Shown: positions 31,911 to 43,423, counted from the stretch's first letter. The stretch is DNA of 64,000 nucleotides from Nocardiopsis sp. TSRI0078 (GCF_001905145.1 NZ_LWLB01000032.1:408622-472621); one strand, 5' to 3'. Numbers and translations are program-made. The notes: generated by a model not told the origin, from the letters alone.

Positions 31911-32864
31911 ATGCTGTCAGCACCGACACGCCCCGTGGCGCCCCGAAGCCCGGCCCCCAGGCCGCGTCATATCCGCGAGCTCCTCGACGCGGGCGAGCCG
32001 ATGTTCTCCTTCGAGTTCTTCCCCCCGCGCACGCCCCAGGCGCAGGAGCGCCTGTGGCGCGCCATCCGGGAGATCGAGGCCCTGGGCCCCTCCTTCGTCT
32101 CGGTCACCTACGGAGCCGGCGGCAGTACACGCGGGATGACGGTGGAGACCACCGAGCGCATCGCGACCGACACCACCCTGCTGCCCGTCGCGCACATGAC
32201 CCTGGTCGACCACTCCGTCGCCGAGCTGCGCCACCTCGTGGGCCGCCTCGCCGACGCGGGCGTGTCCAACATGCTCGCCGTGCGCGGCGATCCGCCCGGG
32301 GACCCCAGCGGCGAGTGGGTCACCCACCCCCAGGGGCTGACCTACGCCGAGGAACTGGTCCGCCTCATCAAGGACAGCGGCGACTTCTGCGTGGGCGTGG
32401 CGGCCTTCCCGTTCAAGCACCCGCGCTCGGCCGACGTCGAGACCGACACCGACTACTTCGTGCGCAAGTGCGAGGCGGGCGCCGACTACGCCATCACGCA
32501 GATGTTCTTTGACCCCGAGGACTACCTGCGCCTGCGCGACCGGGTGGCCGCGCGCGGCTGCGAGGTGCCCATCATCCCCGAGGTGTTCCCGGTGGTGCGC
32601 ACCTCGTTCATCCCGCGTTCGGAACAGCTCTCCGGGGCGCCCTTCCCGCGCCACCTGGCCGAGCGCTTCGAGTCCTTCGGCGACGACGCCGAGGCCGTGC
32701 GGGCCTTCGGCATCGAGTACGCCCAGCGCATGTGCGAGCGGCTGCTGGCCGAGGGTGCGCCGGGCATCCACTTCATCACCTCGAACCAGTCCACGGCCAC
32801 CAGGCAGATCTACCAGGAGATCGCCGGTCACCGGAGCCGGTCAGAGGCAGCCGGGCGGCCATGA
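31911..32864 (+). CDS. metF: Methylenetetrahydrofolate reductase
   Basis: A 317-residue flavoprotein TIM barrel. It shows FSFEFFPPRTPQAQERLW, SVTYGAGGSTRGMT, LRHLVGRLADAGVSNMLAVRGDPPG and the segment ending DYAITQMFFDPEDYL. It reduces 5,10-methylene-THF to 5-methyl-THF for methionine synthesis; metK lies further right in the window. The ATG is 7 nt after TAAGGT, so the mRNA is probably leaderless. The last 89 nt overlap the convergent GNAT gene. Confidence 0.94.
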   Translation: MLSAPTRPVAPRSPAPRPRHIRELLDAGEPMFSFEFFPPRTPQAQERLWRAIREIEALGPSFVSVTYGAGGSTRGMTVETTERIATDTTLLPVAHMTLVDHSVAELRHLVGRLADAGVSNMLAVRGDPPGDPSGEWVTHPQGLTYAEELVRLIKDSGDFCVGVAAFPFKHPRSADVETDTDYFVRKCEAGADYAITQMFFDPEDYLRLRDRVAARGCEVPIIPEVFPVVRTSFIPRSEQLSGAPFPRHLAERFESFGDDAEAVRAFGIEYAQRMCERLLAEGAPGIHFITSNQSTATRQIYQEIAGHRSRSEAAGRP

Positions 32865-33390
32865 TCGAGAAGGGCTGATCGGGACTGCCGGGGAAGGAGA
32901 AGTCCTCCAGCAGTTCGCTGAAGCCGCACGAGCGGTACAGGTGGCGCGCCGCGGAGGGCCCCGAGCGGGTGGACAGCACCGCGGTGGCCTCCGGGCGCCC
33001 CCGGCACAGGGCGTGGAGCAGGGACCGGCCCACGCCCCGGTTCTGCGCCCGGGGGTGCACGTGCACCTCGGCGATCTCCAGCGGGTCGGACAGGTAGCGG
33101 CGCGCCTGGCCGGCCCGCCCGTTCGCGTGCAGTCCCCGCACGACGGTGTCGTGCCACCACTGTCCCGAGCACCCGTGGAAGGCGTAGGCGAAGCCGACCG
33201 GGTGGCCCTCCCGCACGGCCACCACCGCGCGAAAGCCCGGGTTGCCGGCGTGGCCGTTCATGACGGACGCCCGTCCCGGCAGTTGTTCGGGGGGCGGCCG
33301 CATGGCCGCCTCGTACACCTGGAGCAGCGCGGGGACGGCGTGCGTGAAGGCGGGTGGGGCCAGTTCACGCAGCTCGGTATCGGCGTCCAC
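32776..33390 (-). CDS. GNAT-family N-acetyltransferase
   Basis: A 204-residue acetyltransferase. The acetyl-CoA binding motif A is VHVHPRAQNRGVGRSLLHAL (R/Q-x-x-G-x-G), followed by the C-terminal motif B LYRSCGFSELLEDFSF. An N-terminal ~60 residues begin DADTELRELAPPAFTHAV. The substrate is unknown. The start is GTG at complement 33388-33390, 6 nt after TAGTGT, again leaderless in form. The last ~25 residues are encoded within the convergent overlap with metF and look like an unconserved extension (Arg/Trp/Ser-rich). Confidence 0.85.
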   Translation of the reverse strand: MDADTELRELAPPAFTHAVPALLQVYEAAMRPPPEQLPGRASVMNGHAGNPGFRAVVAVREGHPVGFAYAFHGCSGQWWHDTVVRGLHANGRAGQARRYLSDPLEIAEVHVHPRAQNRGVGRSLLHALCRGRPEATAVLSTRSGPSAARHLYRSCGFSELLEDFSFPGSPDQPFSIMAARLPLTGSGDRRSPGRSAWWPWTGSR

Positions 33391-33698
33391 GCTCCAACAC
33401 TAGCCCCCGGCCACGCGGTCCGCCCGGTTCCGGCGAGGACGGCGCGTGCTGCCCGCGGGGTCCTTGACGGGCCCGGCGGGCTGGGGTTAACTGGATGGTG
33501 TCGAACAGGAGTTCGAACAGACTCCGCCGGGTCCCCCGCTCGGCGGAAGGGGCGGCGCGGCCGGGTTGGGGAGGGGAAGCCCCACGCCCGGCTCGCGCCG
33601 CCTCCTTGTTCAGGGCCCACATGCCCGGACACGACGAGAGCCGGCGCCCGGGCGCCGGCTCTCGTCGAGCGGGTAGGGTCCTTCGGTCGTCCTGGGTC
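33391..33698. other. Gap between GNAT start and bldD stop
   Basis: About 308 bases. It contains TAGTGT (complement 33397-33402), the -10 of the GNAT gene, and the bldD terminator at 33632-33667. A stretch near 33484-33530 (GTTAACTGG, then two GAACAG/GTTCGAAC motifs) is AT-richer and unexplained. Confidence 0.45.
33632..33667 (-). terminator. Terminator of bldD (36-bp perfect palindrome)
   Basis: Arms CGACGAGAGCCGGCGCCC and GGGCGCCGGCTCTCGTCG are exactly complementary, 31 nt beyond the bldD stop. The structure is symmetric, so it can act on either strand. Confidence 0.8.
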
Positions 33699-34193
33699 CT
33701 AGAAGGCGTCGACCGCGCGGCGCGCCTCGGGGTCGAGCACACCCCAGTTGATGAGCTCCTCGGTCAGGTCACCGGGCGACTTGTCGTAGATGACCGCGAG
33801 TGAACGCAGGTCCTCCTGGCGGATGGAGAGCACCCGCCCGTTGTAGTCGCCGCGCTGGCTCTGGATCGTGGCGACGTAGCGCGAGAGCGGCCCGGCCTTC
33901 TCCTGCGGCAGCTGCTGCATGCGCTCCAGGTCGATGACCAGCTTGGGTGTGGGGCCCAGCGGGGTGGGAGCCGCGCCGCCGGGGAGCAGCTCCGACATCG
34001 GCACACCGTAGAAGTCGGCCAGTTCGGCGAGCTTCTGGACGGTGACGGCACGGTCGCCGCGCTCGTAGGAGCCGACGACGACGGCCTTCCAGCGTCCGTG
34101 GGACTTCTCTTCCACCCCGTGCAGGGACAGGCCCTGCTGGGTGCGGATGGCACGCAGCCGCGCACCGAGGGACTTGGCGTATTCGGATGGCAT
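33699..34193 (-). CDS. bldD: Developmental master regulator BldD
   Basis: A 164-residue protein. The N-terminal XRE-type helix-turn-helix domain (LGARLRAIRTQQGLSLHGVE, then WKAVVVGSYERGDRAVTVQKL) is followed by a flexible Pro-rich linker and a C-terminal domain. The c-di-GMP signature RxD-x8-RxxD of Streptomyces BldD is intact: RGD, eight residues, RQED. In Streptomyces tetrameric c-di-GMP clamps two BldD C-terminal domains together, and the dimer represses sporulation genes during vegetative growth. The ATG at complement 34191-34193 starts MPSEYAKSLGARL; the frame is open upstream but noncoding. A good promoter lies 134-162 nt upstream of the start codon. Divergent from pyrR. Confidence 0.95.
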   Translation of the reverse strand: MPSEYAKSLGARLRAIRTQQGLSLHGVEEKSHGRWKAVVVGSYERGDRAVTVQKLAELADFYGVPMSELLPGGAAPTPLGPTPKLVIDLERMQQLPQEKAGPLSRYVATIQSQRGDYNGRVLSIRQEDLRSLAVIYDKSPGDLTEELINWGVLDPEARRAVDAF

Positions 34194-34326
34194 CTTCTTG
34201 TCGCTCCCGGCCGTGACGGTGGCTGGCGTGGTGGGGGAGACGTCCGCTCGTACTCGGCGGGCCGCCTGTGCGGTCCAGCGGATGGTCACGGGATGCAACC
34301 CCACCCGGCAGTGGTTACAGACAGTG

Positions 34327-34355
34327 ACGGTAGGGGGGTCTGCCTCCCAGGTCAA
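34327..34355 (-). promoter_or_regulatory. bldD promoter
   Basis: TTGACC (complement 34350-34355), 17-bp spacer, TACCGT (complement 34327-34332): one of the best sigma-A type promoters in the window. AGTGAC on the plus strand overlaps the -10, a BldD half-site compatible with autorepression. The leader is about 127 nt. Confidence 0.6.
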
Positions 34356-34561
34356 GCCGTTGGTGTGAAACGCGACTAATCAGTGGCCAAACCGTGCGTA
34401 AGTGAGACACCTCTCATGTGTGGACCGAACGGGACGAGTTGCATGCTCCGACGCCCCGAAAAGCCCGCTCCTCCTGGGAATTTCAGGTTTGGCCCCGTTC
34501 ATGGGCAAATCCCATGTGTGACGACATGACTACATTCGGATGGGAGTGCGAAGCCCCAGAG

Positions 34562-34577
34562 TGTGACCAGAGTCACA
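34562..34577. promoter_or_regulatory. Crp-like palindrome upstream of pyrR
   Basis: TGTGACCAGAGTCACA is a perfect TGTGA-N6-TCACA site. Its centre lies about 71.5 bp upstream of the predicted pyrR start point, a standard class I activator position. GGTGACC follows 3 nt later. Confidence 0.5.
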
Positions 34578-34628
34578 TTGGTGACCCGGGGTCGCCAATC
34601 GGGCTCCGGGCGCTCCGGCCGCCGCTGG

Positions 34629-34634
34629 TAGCGT
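34629..34634 (+). promoter_or_regulatory. pyrR operon -10 box
   Basis: TAGCGT; start point expected near 34641, giving a ~53-nt leader that holds the PyrR site. Confidence 0.45.
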
Positions 34635-34649
34635 GGCTCCGATCGACAT

Positions 34650-34685
34650 CCTTTAACGACCTGTTCAGTGAGGCAGGGAAGGGAG
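34650..34685 (+). promoter_or_regulatory. PyrR-binding RNA element
   Basis: The leader has CCTTTAACGACCTG, a loop with CAGTGAGG, then CAGGGAAGGGAG, the form of the PyrR-binding loop (stem CCTG/CAGG with the conserved GTGAGG loop). The 3' side merges with the pyrR Shine-Dalgarno, so UMP-bound PyrR would repress translation rather than terminate transcription. Confidence 0.65.
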
Positions 34686-34693
34686 TCACTACT

Positions 34694-35359
34694 TTGCGTG
34701 CGCAGAAACCGACCCCGGGTGAGTCCGGTGGCGGTGCTTCCCAGGTGCCCGAGGGCACCCGCGCCGTCCTCGACGGCAACGAGGTCAACCGGGCGCTGAC
34801 CCGCATCGCCCACGAGGTGCTCGAACGTACCAAGGGCGGACAGGACGTCACCCTCCTGGGCATCCCCTCGCGCGGGGTCCCGCTCGCCCGGCGCCTGGCG
34901 CGGCTCATCGAACGCGTGGAGGACCGCACCGTCCCCGCGGGCTCGCTCGACATCACCATGTACCGCGACGACCTGCGCTCCGCCCCGGTCCGGGCCCTGG
35001 GCAGGACCGAGCTCCCCGCGGGCGGACTCGACGACCGCGTCGTCGTCCTGGTCGACGACGTCCTCTTCTCCGGGCGCACCGTCCGCGCCGCCCTGGACGC
35101 GCTCGGCGACCTGGGGCGCCCCCGCGCCGTCCAGCTCGCCGTCCTCGTCGACCGGGGCCACCGCGAACTGCCCATCCGCGCCGACTACGTGGGCAAGAAC
35201 CTGCCCACCTCCCTGCGCGAGAGCGTCACCGTGCGCCTGGAGGAGACCGACGGGCACGACGCGGTGCTGCTCGGTCCCGCCCGCACCTCCACCGCCCCCG
35301 GCGCAGGCCCACGGCCCGGGTCCCTCCAGCGCCCCGGCACCACCGAGGGGAACGACTGA
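34694..35359 (+). CDS. pyrR: PyrR bifunctional regulator / uracil phosphoribosyltransferase
   Basis: A 221-residue PRTase-fold protein. It shows ALTRIAHEVLERT, LLGIPSRGVPLARRLARLIE, LDITMYRDDL, the PRPP loop VVLVDDVLFSGRTVRAALDAL and the motif LPIRADYVGKNLPTS. PyrR binds the operon leader when UMP is high. The start is TTG at 34694 with GGGAAGGGAG upstream, the only start giving the family N-terminus. About 40 Pro/Gly/Thr-rich residues extend the C-terminus beyond the usual end. Its TGA overlaps the pyrB ATG (TGATG), so the two are coupled. Confidence 0.93.
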   Translation: MRAQKPTPGESGGGASQVPEGTRAVLDGNEVNRALTRIAHEVLERTKGGQDVTLLGIPSRGVPLARRLARLIERVEDRTVPAGSLDITMYRDDLRSAPVRALGRTELPAGGLDDRVVVLVDDVLFSGRTVRAALDALGDLGRPRAVQLAVLVDRGHRELPIRADYVGKNLPTSLRESVTVRLEETDGHDAVLLGPARTSTAPGAGPRPGSLQRPGTTEGND

Positions 35360-36267
35360 TGCGCCACCTGCTCTCCACCGGCGACCTGTCCCGCGACGAG
35401 GCCACCCTCATCCTGGACACCGCCGCCGAACTCGCCCAGGTCGGCGACCGCTCCGTCAAGAAGCTCCCCACCCTGCGCGGACGCACCGTGGTCAACCTCT
35501 TCTACGAGGACTCCACCCGCACCCGCACCTCCTTCGAGCTGGCGGCCAAGCGCCTGTCCGCGGACGTCATCAACTTCTCCGCCAAGGGCTCCAGCGTCTC
35601 CAAGGGCGAGAGCCTCAAGGACACGGCGCTGACCCTGCAGGCCATGGGCGCCGACGGCGTCGTCATCCGGCACAGCGCCTCGGGCGCCGCGCACCGCCTC
35701 GCGAACTGGGTCGACGGCTCCGTGCTCAACGCGGGCGACGGCACCCACGAGCACCCCACCCAGGCCCTGCTGGACGCCTTCACCATGCGTTCGCGTCTGG
35801 GCCGCCTGGACGGTCTGCGCGTGGCCGTCGTCGGCGACATCCTGCACAGCCGCGTCGCCCGCTCCAACGTGCTGCTGCTCACCACCCTGGGCGCGCACGT
35901 CACCCTGGTCGCGCCGCCCACCCTGCTGCCGGTCTCGGTGCACACCTGGACGTGCGAGGTCTCCTACGACCTCGACGCCGTCCTGCCCAAGTCCGACGTG
36001 GTCATGATGCTGCGCGTGCAGGCCGAGCGCATGCACGAGTCCTTCTTCCCCTCCACGCGCGAGTACAGCCGCAACTACGGGTTGGACGGCGAACGCCTGT
36101 CCCGCATGCCCGAGGAAGCCATCGTCATGCACCCCGGGCCCATGGTCCGCGGCATGGAGATCTCCGCCGAGGTCGCCGACTCGCCCCGGTGCACCGTCAC
36201 CGAGCAGGTCGCCAACGGTGTCAGCCTGCGCATGGCCGTGCTCTACCTGTTGCTCGGCGGCTCCTGA
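35359..36267 (+). CDS. pyrB: Aspartate carbamoyltransferase catalytic subunit
   Basis: A 302-residue ATCase. The carbamoyl-phosphate motif is EDSTRTRTSFELAAKRL. VIRHSASGAAHRL, EHPTQALLDAFTM and MHPGPMVRGMEI complete the active site. It carbamoylates aspartate, the first committed step of pyrimidine synthesis. No regulatory pyrI subunit accompanies it, as is usual outside enterics. It is translationally coupled to pyrR (1-base overlap). A 126-nt gap to pyrC holds no recognised gene. Confidence 0.96.
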   Translation: MRHLLSTGDLSRDEATLILDTAAELAQVGDRSVKKLPTLRGRTVVNLFYEDSTRTRTSFELAAKRLSADVINFSAKGSSVSKGESLKDTALTLQAMGADGVVIRHSASGAAHRLANWVDGSVLNAGDGTHEHPTQALLDAFTMRSRLGRLDGLRVAVVGDILHSRVARSNVLLLTTLGAHVTLVAPPTLLPVSVHTWTCEVSYDLDAVLPKSDVVMMLRVQAERMHESFFPSTREYSRNYGLDGERLSRMPEEAIVMHPGPMVRGMEISAEVADSPRCTVTEQVANGVSLRMAVLYLLLGGS

Positions 36268-36393
36268 GGGCGTCCGCCCCGGTCCCCACCGCGCCCGCGG
36301 GCCCTCCGGCGGCCCCGGCGCCCGAACCGGCCGGCCGCGCCCCGGCGCCCACGAACTCTTTCCCTTCGAGAACACGAGGAAGCCAACACCGCG

Positions 36394-37695
36394 ATGCCCG
36401 ACACCAACGGACCGCACCTGATCCGCGGCGCCAGCCCCCTCGGCGGCGACCCCGTCGACCTGCTCCTGGCCGACGGCAGGATCGCCGAGATCGGCCCGGG
36501 CCTCGACGCCCCCGCCGGAGCCGAGACCGTCGAGGCCTCCGGCCTGGTCGCCCTGCCGGGCCTGGTGGACCTGCACACCCACCTGCGCGAGCCCGGCCGC
36601 GAGGACGCCGAGACCGTCGCCACCGGATCCCGCTCCGCCGCCATGGGCGGCTACACCGCCGTCCACGCCATGGCCAACACCGATCCCGTCGCCGACACCG
36701 CGGGGGTCGTCGAACAGGTCTGGCGCCTGGGCCGCGAGGCCGGGTACTGCGACGTGCGCCCCGTCGGCGCCGTCACCGTCGGCCTGGCCGGACGGCAGCT
36801 GTCCGAGATCGGCGCCATGGCCGACTCCGCCGCGGGGGTCCGCGTCTTCTCCGACGACGGCATCTGCGTCTCCGACGCCCTGCTCATGCGCCGCGCCCTG
36901 GAGTACGTCAAGGCCTTCGACGGCGTCGTCGCCCAGCACGCCCAGGAGCCCCGCCTGACCCAGGGCGCCCAGATGAACGAGGGCTGTGTCTCCGACCGCC
37001 TCGGCCTGCCCGGCTGGCCCGCGGTCGCGGAGGAGGCGATCATCGCCCGCGACTGCCTGCTCGCCCAGCACGTGGGCTCGCGCCTGCACGTGTGCCACGT
37101 GTCCACCAAGGGGTCGGTCGACATCATCCGCTGGGCCAAGGACCGCGGCTGCGACGTCACCGCCGAGGTCACCCCCCACCACCTGCTCCTGACCGAGGAG
37201 CTGGTGGAGAGCTACGACCCCGTCTACAAGGTCAACCCGCCCCTGCGCACCGCCGAGGACGTCCAGGCGCTGCGCGAGGGCCTGGCCGACGGCACGATCG
37301 ACATCGTCGCCACCGACCACGCGCCCCACCCGGTGGAGGCCAAGGAGACCGAGTGGTCCACCGCCGCCATGGGAATGGTCGGGTTGGAGACCGCGTTGGC
37401 CGTCGTGCAGCGCACCATGGTCGACACCGGTCTGCTCACCTGGGCCGACGTCGCCGAACGCATGTCCGCGGCCCCGGCCCGTATCGGCCGCGTCCAGGGG
37501 CACGGCCGCGGCCTCGCCGTCGGTGAGCCCGCCAACGTGGTCCTGTACGACCCGGCCGCGCCCGTGGAGGCCGACGGGGCGGCCATGGTCACCAAGAGCA
37601 GCAACACCCCCTTCCGGGGCATGACCCTGCCCGGCCGGGTGCGCGCCACGTTCCTGCGCGGCGCCCCGACCGTCCTGGAGGGGAAGATTCAGTGA
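36394..37695 (+). CDS. pyrC: Dihydroorotase
   Basis: A 433-residue class I dihydroorotase of the amidohydrolase superfamily. Metal ligands lie in LVDLHTHLREPG, AQHAQEPRL, LHVCHVSTKGSV and VATDHAPHPVEAKE. It cyclises carbamoyl aspartate to dihydroorotate. The ATG is preceded by GAGGAAG about 11 nt upstream. Its last codons overlap the carA GTG (GTGA), so translation is coupled. The length fits the long bacterial type that can associate with ATCase. Confidence 0.96.
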   Translation: MPDTNGPHLIRGASPLGGDPVDLLLADGRIAEIGPGLDAPAGAETVEASGLVALPGLVDLHTHLREPGREDAETVATGSRSAAMGGYTAVHAMANTDPVADTAGVVEQVWRLGREAGYCDVRPVGAVTVGLAGRQLSEIGAMADSAAGVRVFSDDGICVSDALLMRRALEYVKAFDGVVAQHAQEPRLTQGAQMNEGCVSDRLGLPGWPAVAEEAIIARDCLLAQHVGSRLHVCHVSTKGSVDIIRWAKDRGCDVTAEVTPHHLLLTEELVESYDPVYKVNPPLRTAEDVQALREGLADGTIDIVATDHAPHPVEAKETEWSTAAMGMVGLETALAVVQRTMVDTGLLTWADVAERMSAAPARIGRVQGHGRGLAVGEPANVVLYDPAAPVEADGAAMVTKSSNTPFRGMTLPGRVRATFLRGAPTVLEGKIQ

Positions 37696-38888
37696 GCACA
37701 GAAGCGAAAGACCAGGCCAGCCCTGGCGCGGAGGAGGGGGCGAACGTGTCCGAGACAACCGGCGGACCGGCGATTCTGGTACTCGAGGACGGCAGGTTCT
37801 TCCACGGCCGCTCCTTCGGCGCCACCGGCGAGACCTTCGGCGAGGCGGTCTTCAACACCGGTATGACCGGCTACCAGGAGACCCTCACCGACCCCTCCTA
37901 CCACCGCCAGATCGTGGCGATGACCGCCCCGCACATCGGCAACACCGGCGTCAACGACGACGACCCCGAGTCCGGCCGCATCTGGGTCGCCGGATACGTC
38001 GTGCGCGAGCCCGCCCGCATCACCTCCAACTGGCGCGCCCAGCGCACCCTGGACGAGGAGCTGCGCCGCCAGGGCGTGGTCGGCATCGCCCTCACCGGCA
38101 CCCGCGCCCTGACCCGCCACCTGCGCGACAAGGGCGCCATGCGCGCGGCCATCAGCACCACCGAGACCGACCCGCAGGCCCTGCTGGCCCGCGTGCGCGA
38201 GCAGCCGCCCATGGCCGGATCCGAGCTGGCCGCCGAGGTCAGCACCCGGGAGCCCTACGAGGTCCTGCCGCCCGAGGGTGTGCGGACCCGCTTCCACGTC
38301 GCCGCGGTCGACCTCGGCATCAAGTCCATGACCCCCCAGCGCCTGGCCGAGCGCGGCTGCAGGGTCACCGTGCTGCCCGCCACGGCCACCACCGAGGACA
38401 TCCTCGCCCTGGACCCGGACGGGGTCTTCTTCAGCAACGGCCCCGGCGACCCCGCCACCGCCGACGGCCCCGTCGCCGCCATGCGCGGGGTCCTGGACGC
38501 GGGCAGGCCGCTCTTCGGCATCTGCTTCGGCAACCAGATCCTGGGCCGGGCCCTGGATCTGGGCACCTACAAGCTGCCCTTCGGGCACCGGGGCGTCAAC
38601 CAGCCGGTGATCGACACCCGCTCAGGCCGGGTCGCCATCACCAGCCAGAACCACGGCTTCGCCGTCGAGGCCCCCCGTGACAAGCCCTTCGACACCCCCT
38701 ACGGCCGGGCCGAGGTGAGCCACATCGGCCTCAACGACCAGGTCGTCGAGGGCCTGCGGCTGCTGGACCGACCCGCGTTCAGCGTCCAGTTCCACCCCGA
38801 GGCCGCCGCCGGCCCCCACGACGCCGCCGAGCTCTTCGACGCGTTCGTCGACCTGATGTCCGCCCAGCCCGCTCCGGCTGCCAAGTAG
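37692..38888 (+). CDS. carA: Carbamoyl-phosphate synthase small (glutaminase) subunit
   Basis: A 398-residue protein. The N-terminal CarA-specific domain (FHGRSFGATGETFGEAVFNT) precedes a class I glutamine amidotransferase. The nucleophile Cys is in LFGICFGNQILG, and the His/Glu pair is in VQFHPEAAAGP. It supplies ammonia from glutamine to CarB. Two starts are credible. GTG at 37692 overlaps the pyrC stop and has GGAGGGG upstream. GTG at 37746 has GGAGGAGG upstream and gives the conserved N-terminus with a shorter leader. The first is listed. carB follows 16 nt after the stop. Confidence 0.95.
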   Translation: MSTEAKDQASPGAEEGANVSETTGGPAILVLEDGRFFHGRSFGATGETFGEAVFNTGMTGYQETLTDPSYHRQIVAMTAPHIGNTGVNDDDPESGRIWVAGYVVREPARITSNWRAQRTLDEELRRQGVVGIALTGTRALTRHLRDKGAMRAAISTTETDPQALLARVREQPPMAGSELAAEVSTREPYEVLPPEGVRTRFHVAAVDLGIKSMTPQRLAERGCRVTVLPATATTEDILALDPDGVFFSNGPGDPATADGPVAAMRGVLDAGRPLFGICFGNQILGRALDLGTYKLPFGHRGVNQPVIDTRSGRVAITSQNHGFAVEAPRDKPFDTPYGRAEVSHIGLNDQVVEGLRLLDRPAFSVQFHPEAAAGPHDAAELFDAFVDLMSAQPAPAAK

Positions 38889-38904
38889 CAAGAGGGAACA
38901 AAGC

Positions 38905-42207
<3,303 letters not shown>

Positions 42208-42268
42208 GAAGGGCCCTCCCGGGACCGTTTCGCCCGCCGGCCGGGGCCGAGCGGGGCCCGAGACCGTG

Positions 42269-42310
42269 GGCGGGGGCGTCGTGAACGGTGTGTTCCACGG
42301 CGCCCCCGCC
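42269..42310 (+). terminator. Strong hairpin between carB and pyrK
   Basis: 10-bp stem GGCGGGGGCG / CGCCCCCGCC, extended inward by an imperfect CGTGAAC/GTTCCACG pairing. It lies inside the presumed pyr operon and could attenuate or end transcription after carB. TACGGT at 42313-42318 is a possible new -10 for pyrK. Confidence 0.55.
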
Positions 42311-42414
42311 GATACGGTTGGCGCACAGGGCAACTCAGGAATCCAAAAGGGGGGAGGGCGGCGTCCCGCCGACGCCCCGGTCCGAGGGCACCGGGGCGGG
42401 GACGCCACGACCTG

Positions 42415-43314
42415 ATGAGCGACAACGGACCGGTGCAGGCCAGGTGCCCCGTGCTGAACGTGCGCAGGGTGGACGCCTACTACGCCATCACCGTGGTCGC
42501 CCCGGGCATAGCGGAACGCTTCCGCTCCGGGCAGTTCGTGTCGGTGGCGGTCGGCGGCGACCACTCCAGCACCCTGCTGCGCCGCCCCTTCGCCATCCAC
42601 GACGTCAAACCCGACTACGGCGGCACCGTCGAGTTCCTGTTCTCGGTGCGCGGCACCGGCACCGCCTGGCTGTCGGAGCGAAGGTCACGCGACCTGCTGG
42701 ACGTGGTCGGCCCCCTGGGCCGCCCCTTCCCGCTGCCGCGGGACCCGGTCAACTGCGTGCTGGTGGGCGGCGGATCGGGCAGCGCCCCGCTGTTCCCGCT
42801 CGCCCAGTCGCTGCGCAGGCGCGGCTGCCGGGTGGACTTCGTACTGGGTGCGGCCTCCGCCGACCGGGTGTTCAGCGCCATCACCGCCCGCCGTATCGCC
42901 GAGACGGCCGTCTTCACCACCGACGACGGCTCCTTCGGCACCCGCGGCCGGGTCACCGACGTCCTGGGCCGGGTGATCGAGGACTGCCGCTCCGACGCCG
43001 TCTACGCGTGCGGTCCCATGCCCATGCTGCGCACGGTCACCGCCGTGGCGGACGCCCACGGCGTACCCGTCCAGGTGGCGGTGGAGGAGACCATGGCCTG
43101 CGGCACCGGGATCTGCATGACCTGCGTCATCCCGGTGGTGGGGGAGGACGGGATCACCCGCATGGTGCGCTCGTGCGTGGACGGCCCGGTCTTCCGGGGG
43201 GAGCAGGTGCGCTTCGACGACGTGGGCACCATCCCCTTCGACGCCCTGGGCGCCCCCGGATGGAAGGGCTCCAGCGCGGTCCGCGCCGCCGAGTCGGCAC
43301 GCGACATCGCCTGA
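42415..43314 (+). CDS. pyrK: Dihydroorotate dehydrogenase electron-transfer subunit
   Basis: A 299-residue FAD/[2Fe-2S] protein. The FAD-binding beta-barrel motif is LLRRPFAIHDV, the NAD-binding Rossmann loop is CVLVGGGSGSAPLFPLAQ, and ACGPMPMLR is present. The C-terminal cluster Cys residues sit in EETMACGTGICMTC and RSCVDGPVF. It passes electrons from PyrD to NAD+. Its presence next to PyrD shows a class 1B system. A hairpin and a possible promoter separate it from carB by 207 nt, so it may be partly independent of the upstream genes. Confidence 0.93.
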   Translation: MSDNGPVQARCPVLNVRRVDAYYAITVVAPGIAERFRSGQFVSVAVGGDHSSTLLRRPFAIHDVKPDYGGTVEFLFSVRGTGTAWLSERRSRDLLDVVGPLGRPFPLPRDPVNCVLVGGGSGSAPLFPLAQSLRRRGCRVDFVLGAASADRVFSAITARRIAETAVFTTDDGSFGTRGRVTDVLGRVIEDCRSDAVYACGPMPMLRTVTAVADAHGVPVQVAVEETMACGTGICMTCVIPVVGEDGITRMVRSCVDGPVFRGEQVRFDDVGTIPFDALGAPGWKGSSAVRAAESARDIA

Positions 43315-43423
43315 GGAGGCCGGGCCCCGCGGGCCCGGACGCGCGGCCGGGGGGTGTGCCGGGGCCCGGCCCGGCCGCGCCCCGCCGCCCGGACACCGTC
43401 AGCACCCGAGAGCAGTAGGAAAA

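Larger units (their letters stand above)
34194..34693. other. Divergent bldD / pyrR control region
   Basis: 500 bases of relatively AT-rich DNA without a gene. From left: bldD 5' leader, bldD promoter (34327-34355), a Crp-like palindrome (34562-34577), pyrR promoter -10 (34629-34634) and the PyrR-binding RNA element (34650-34685). Confidence 0.6.

Noticed and set aside
34418..34693. N-terminal extension of pyrR from an ATG at 34418.
   Set aside because: It would run through the Crp-like site, the promoter and the PyrR RNA element, and the added residues show no family similarity.
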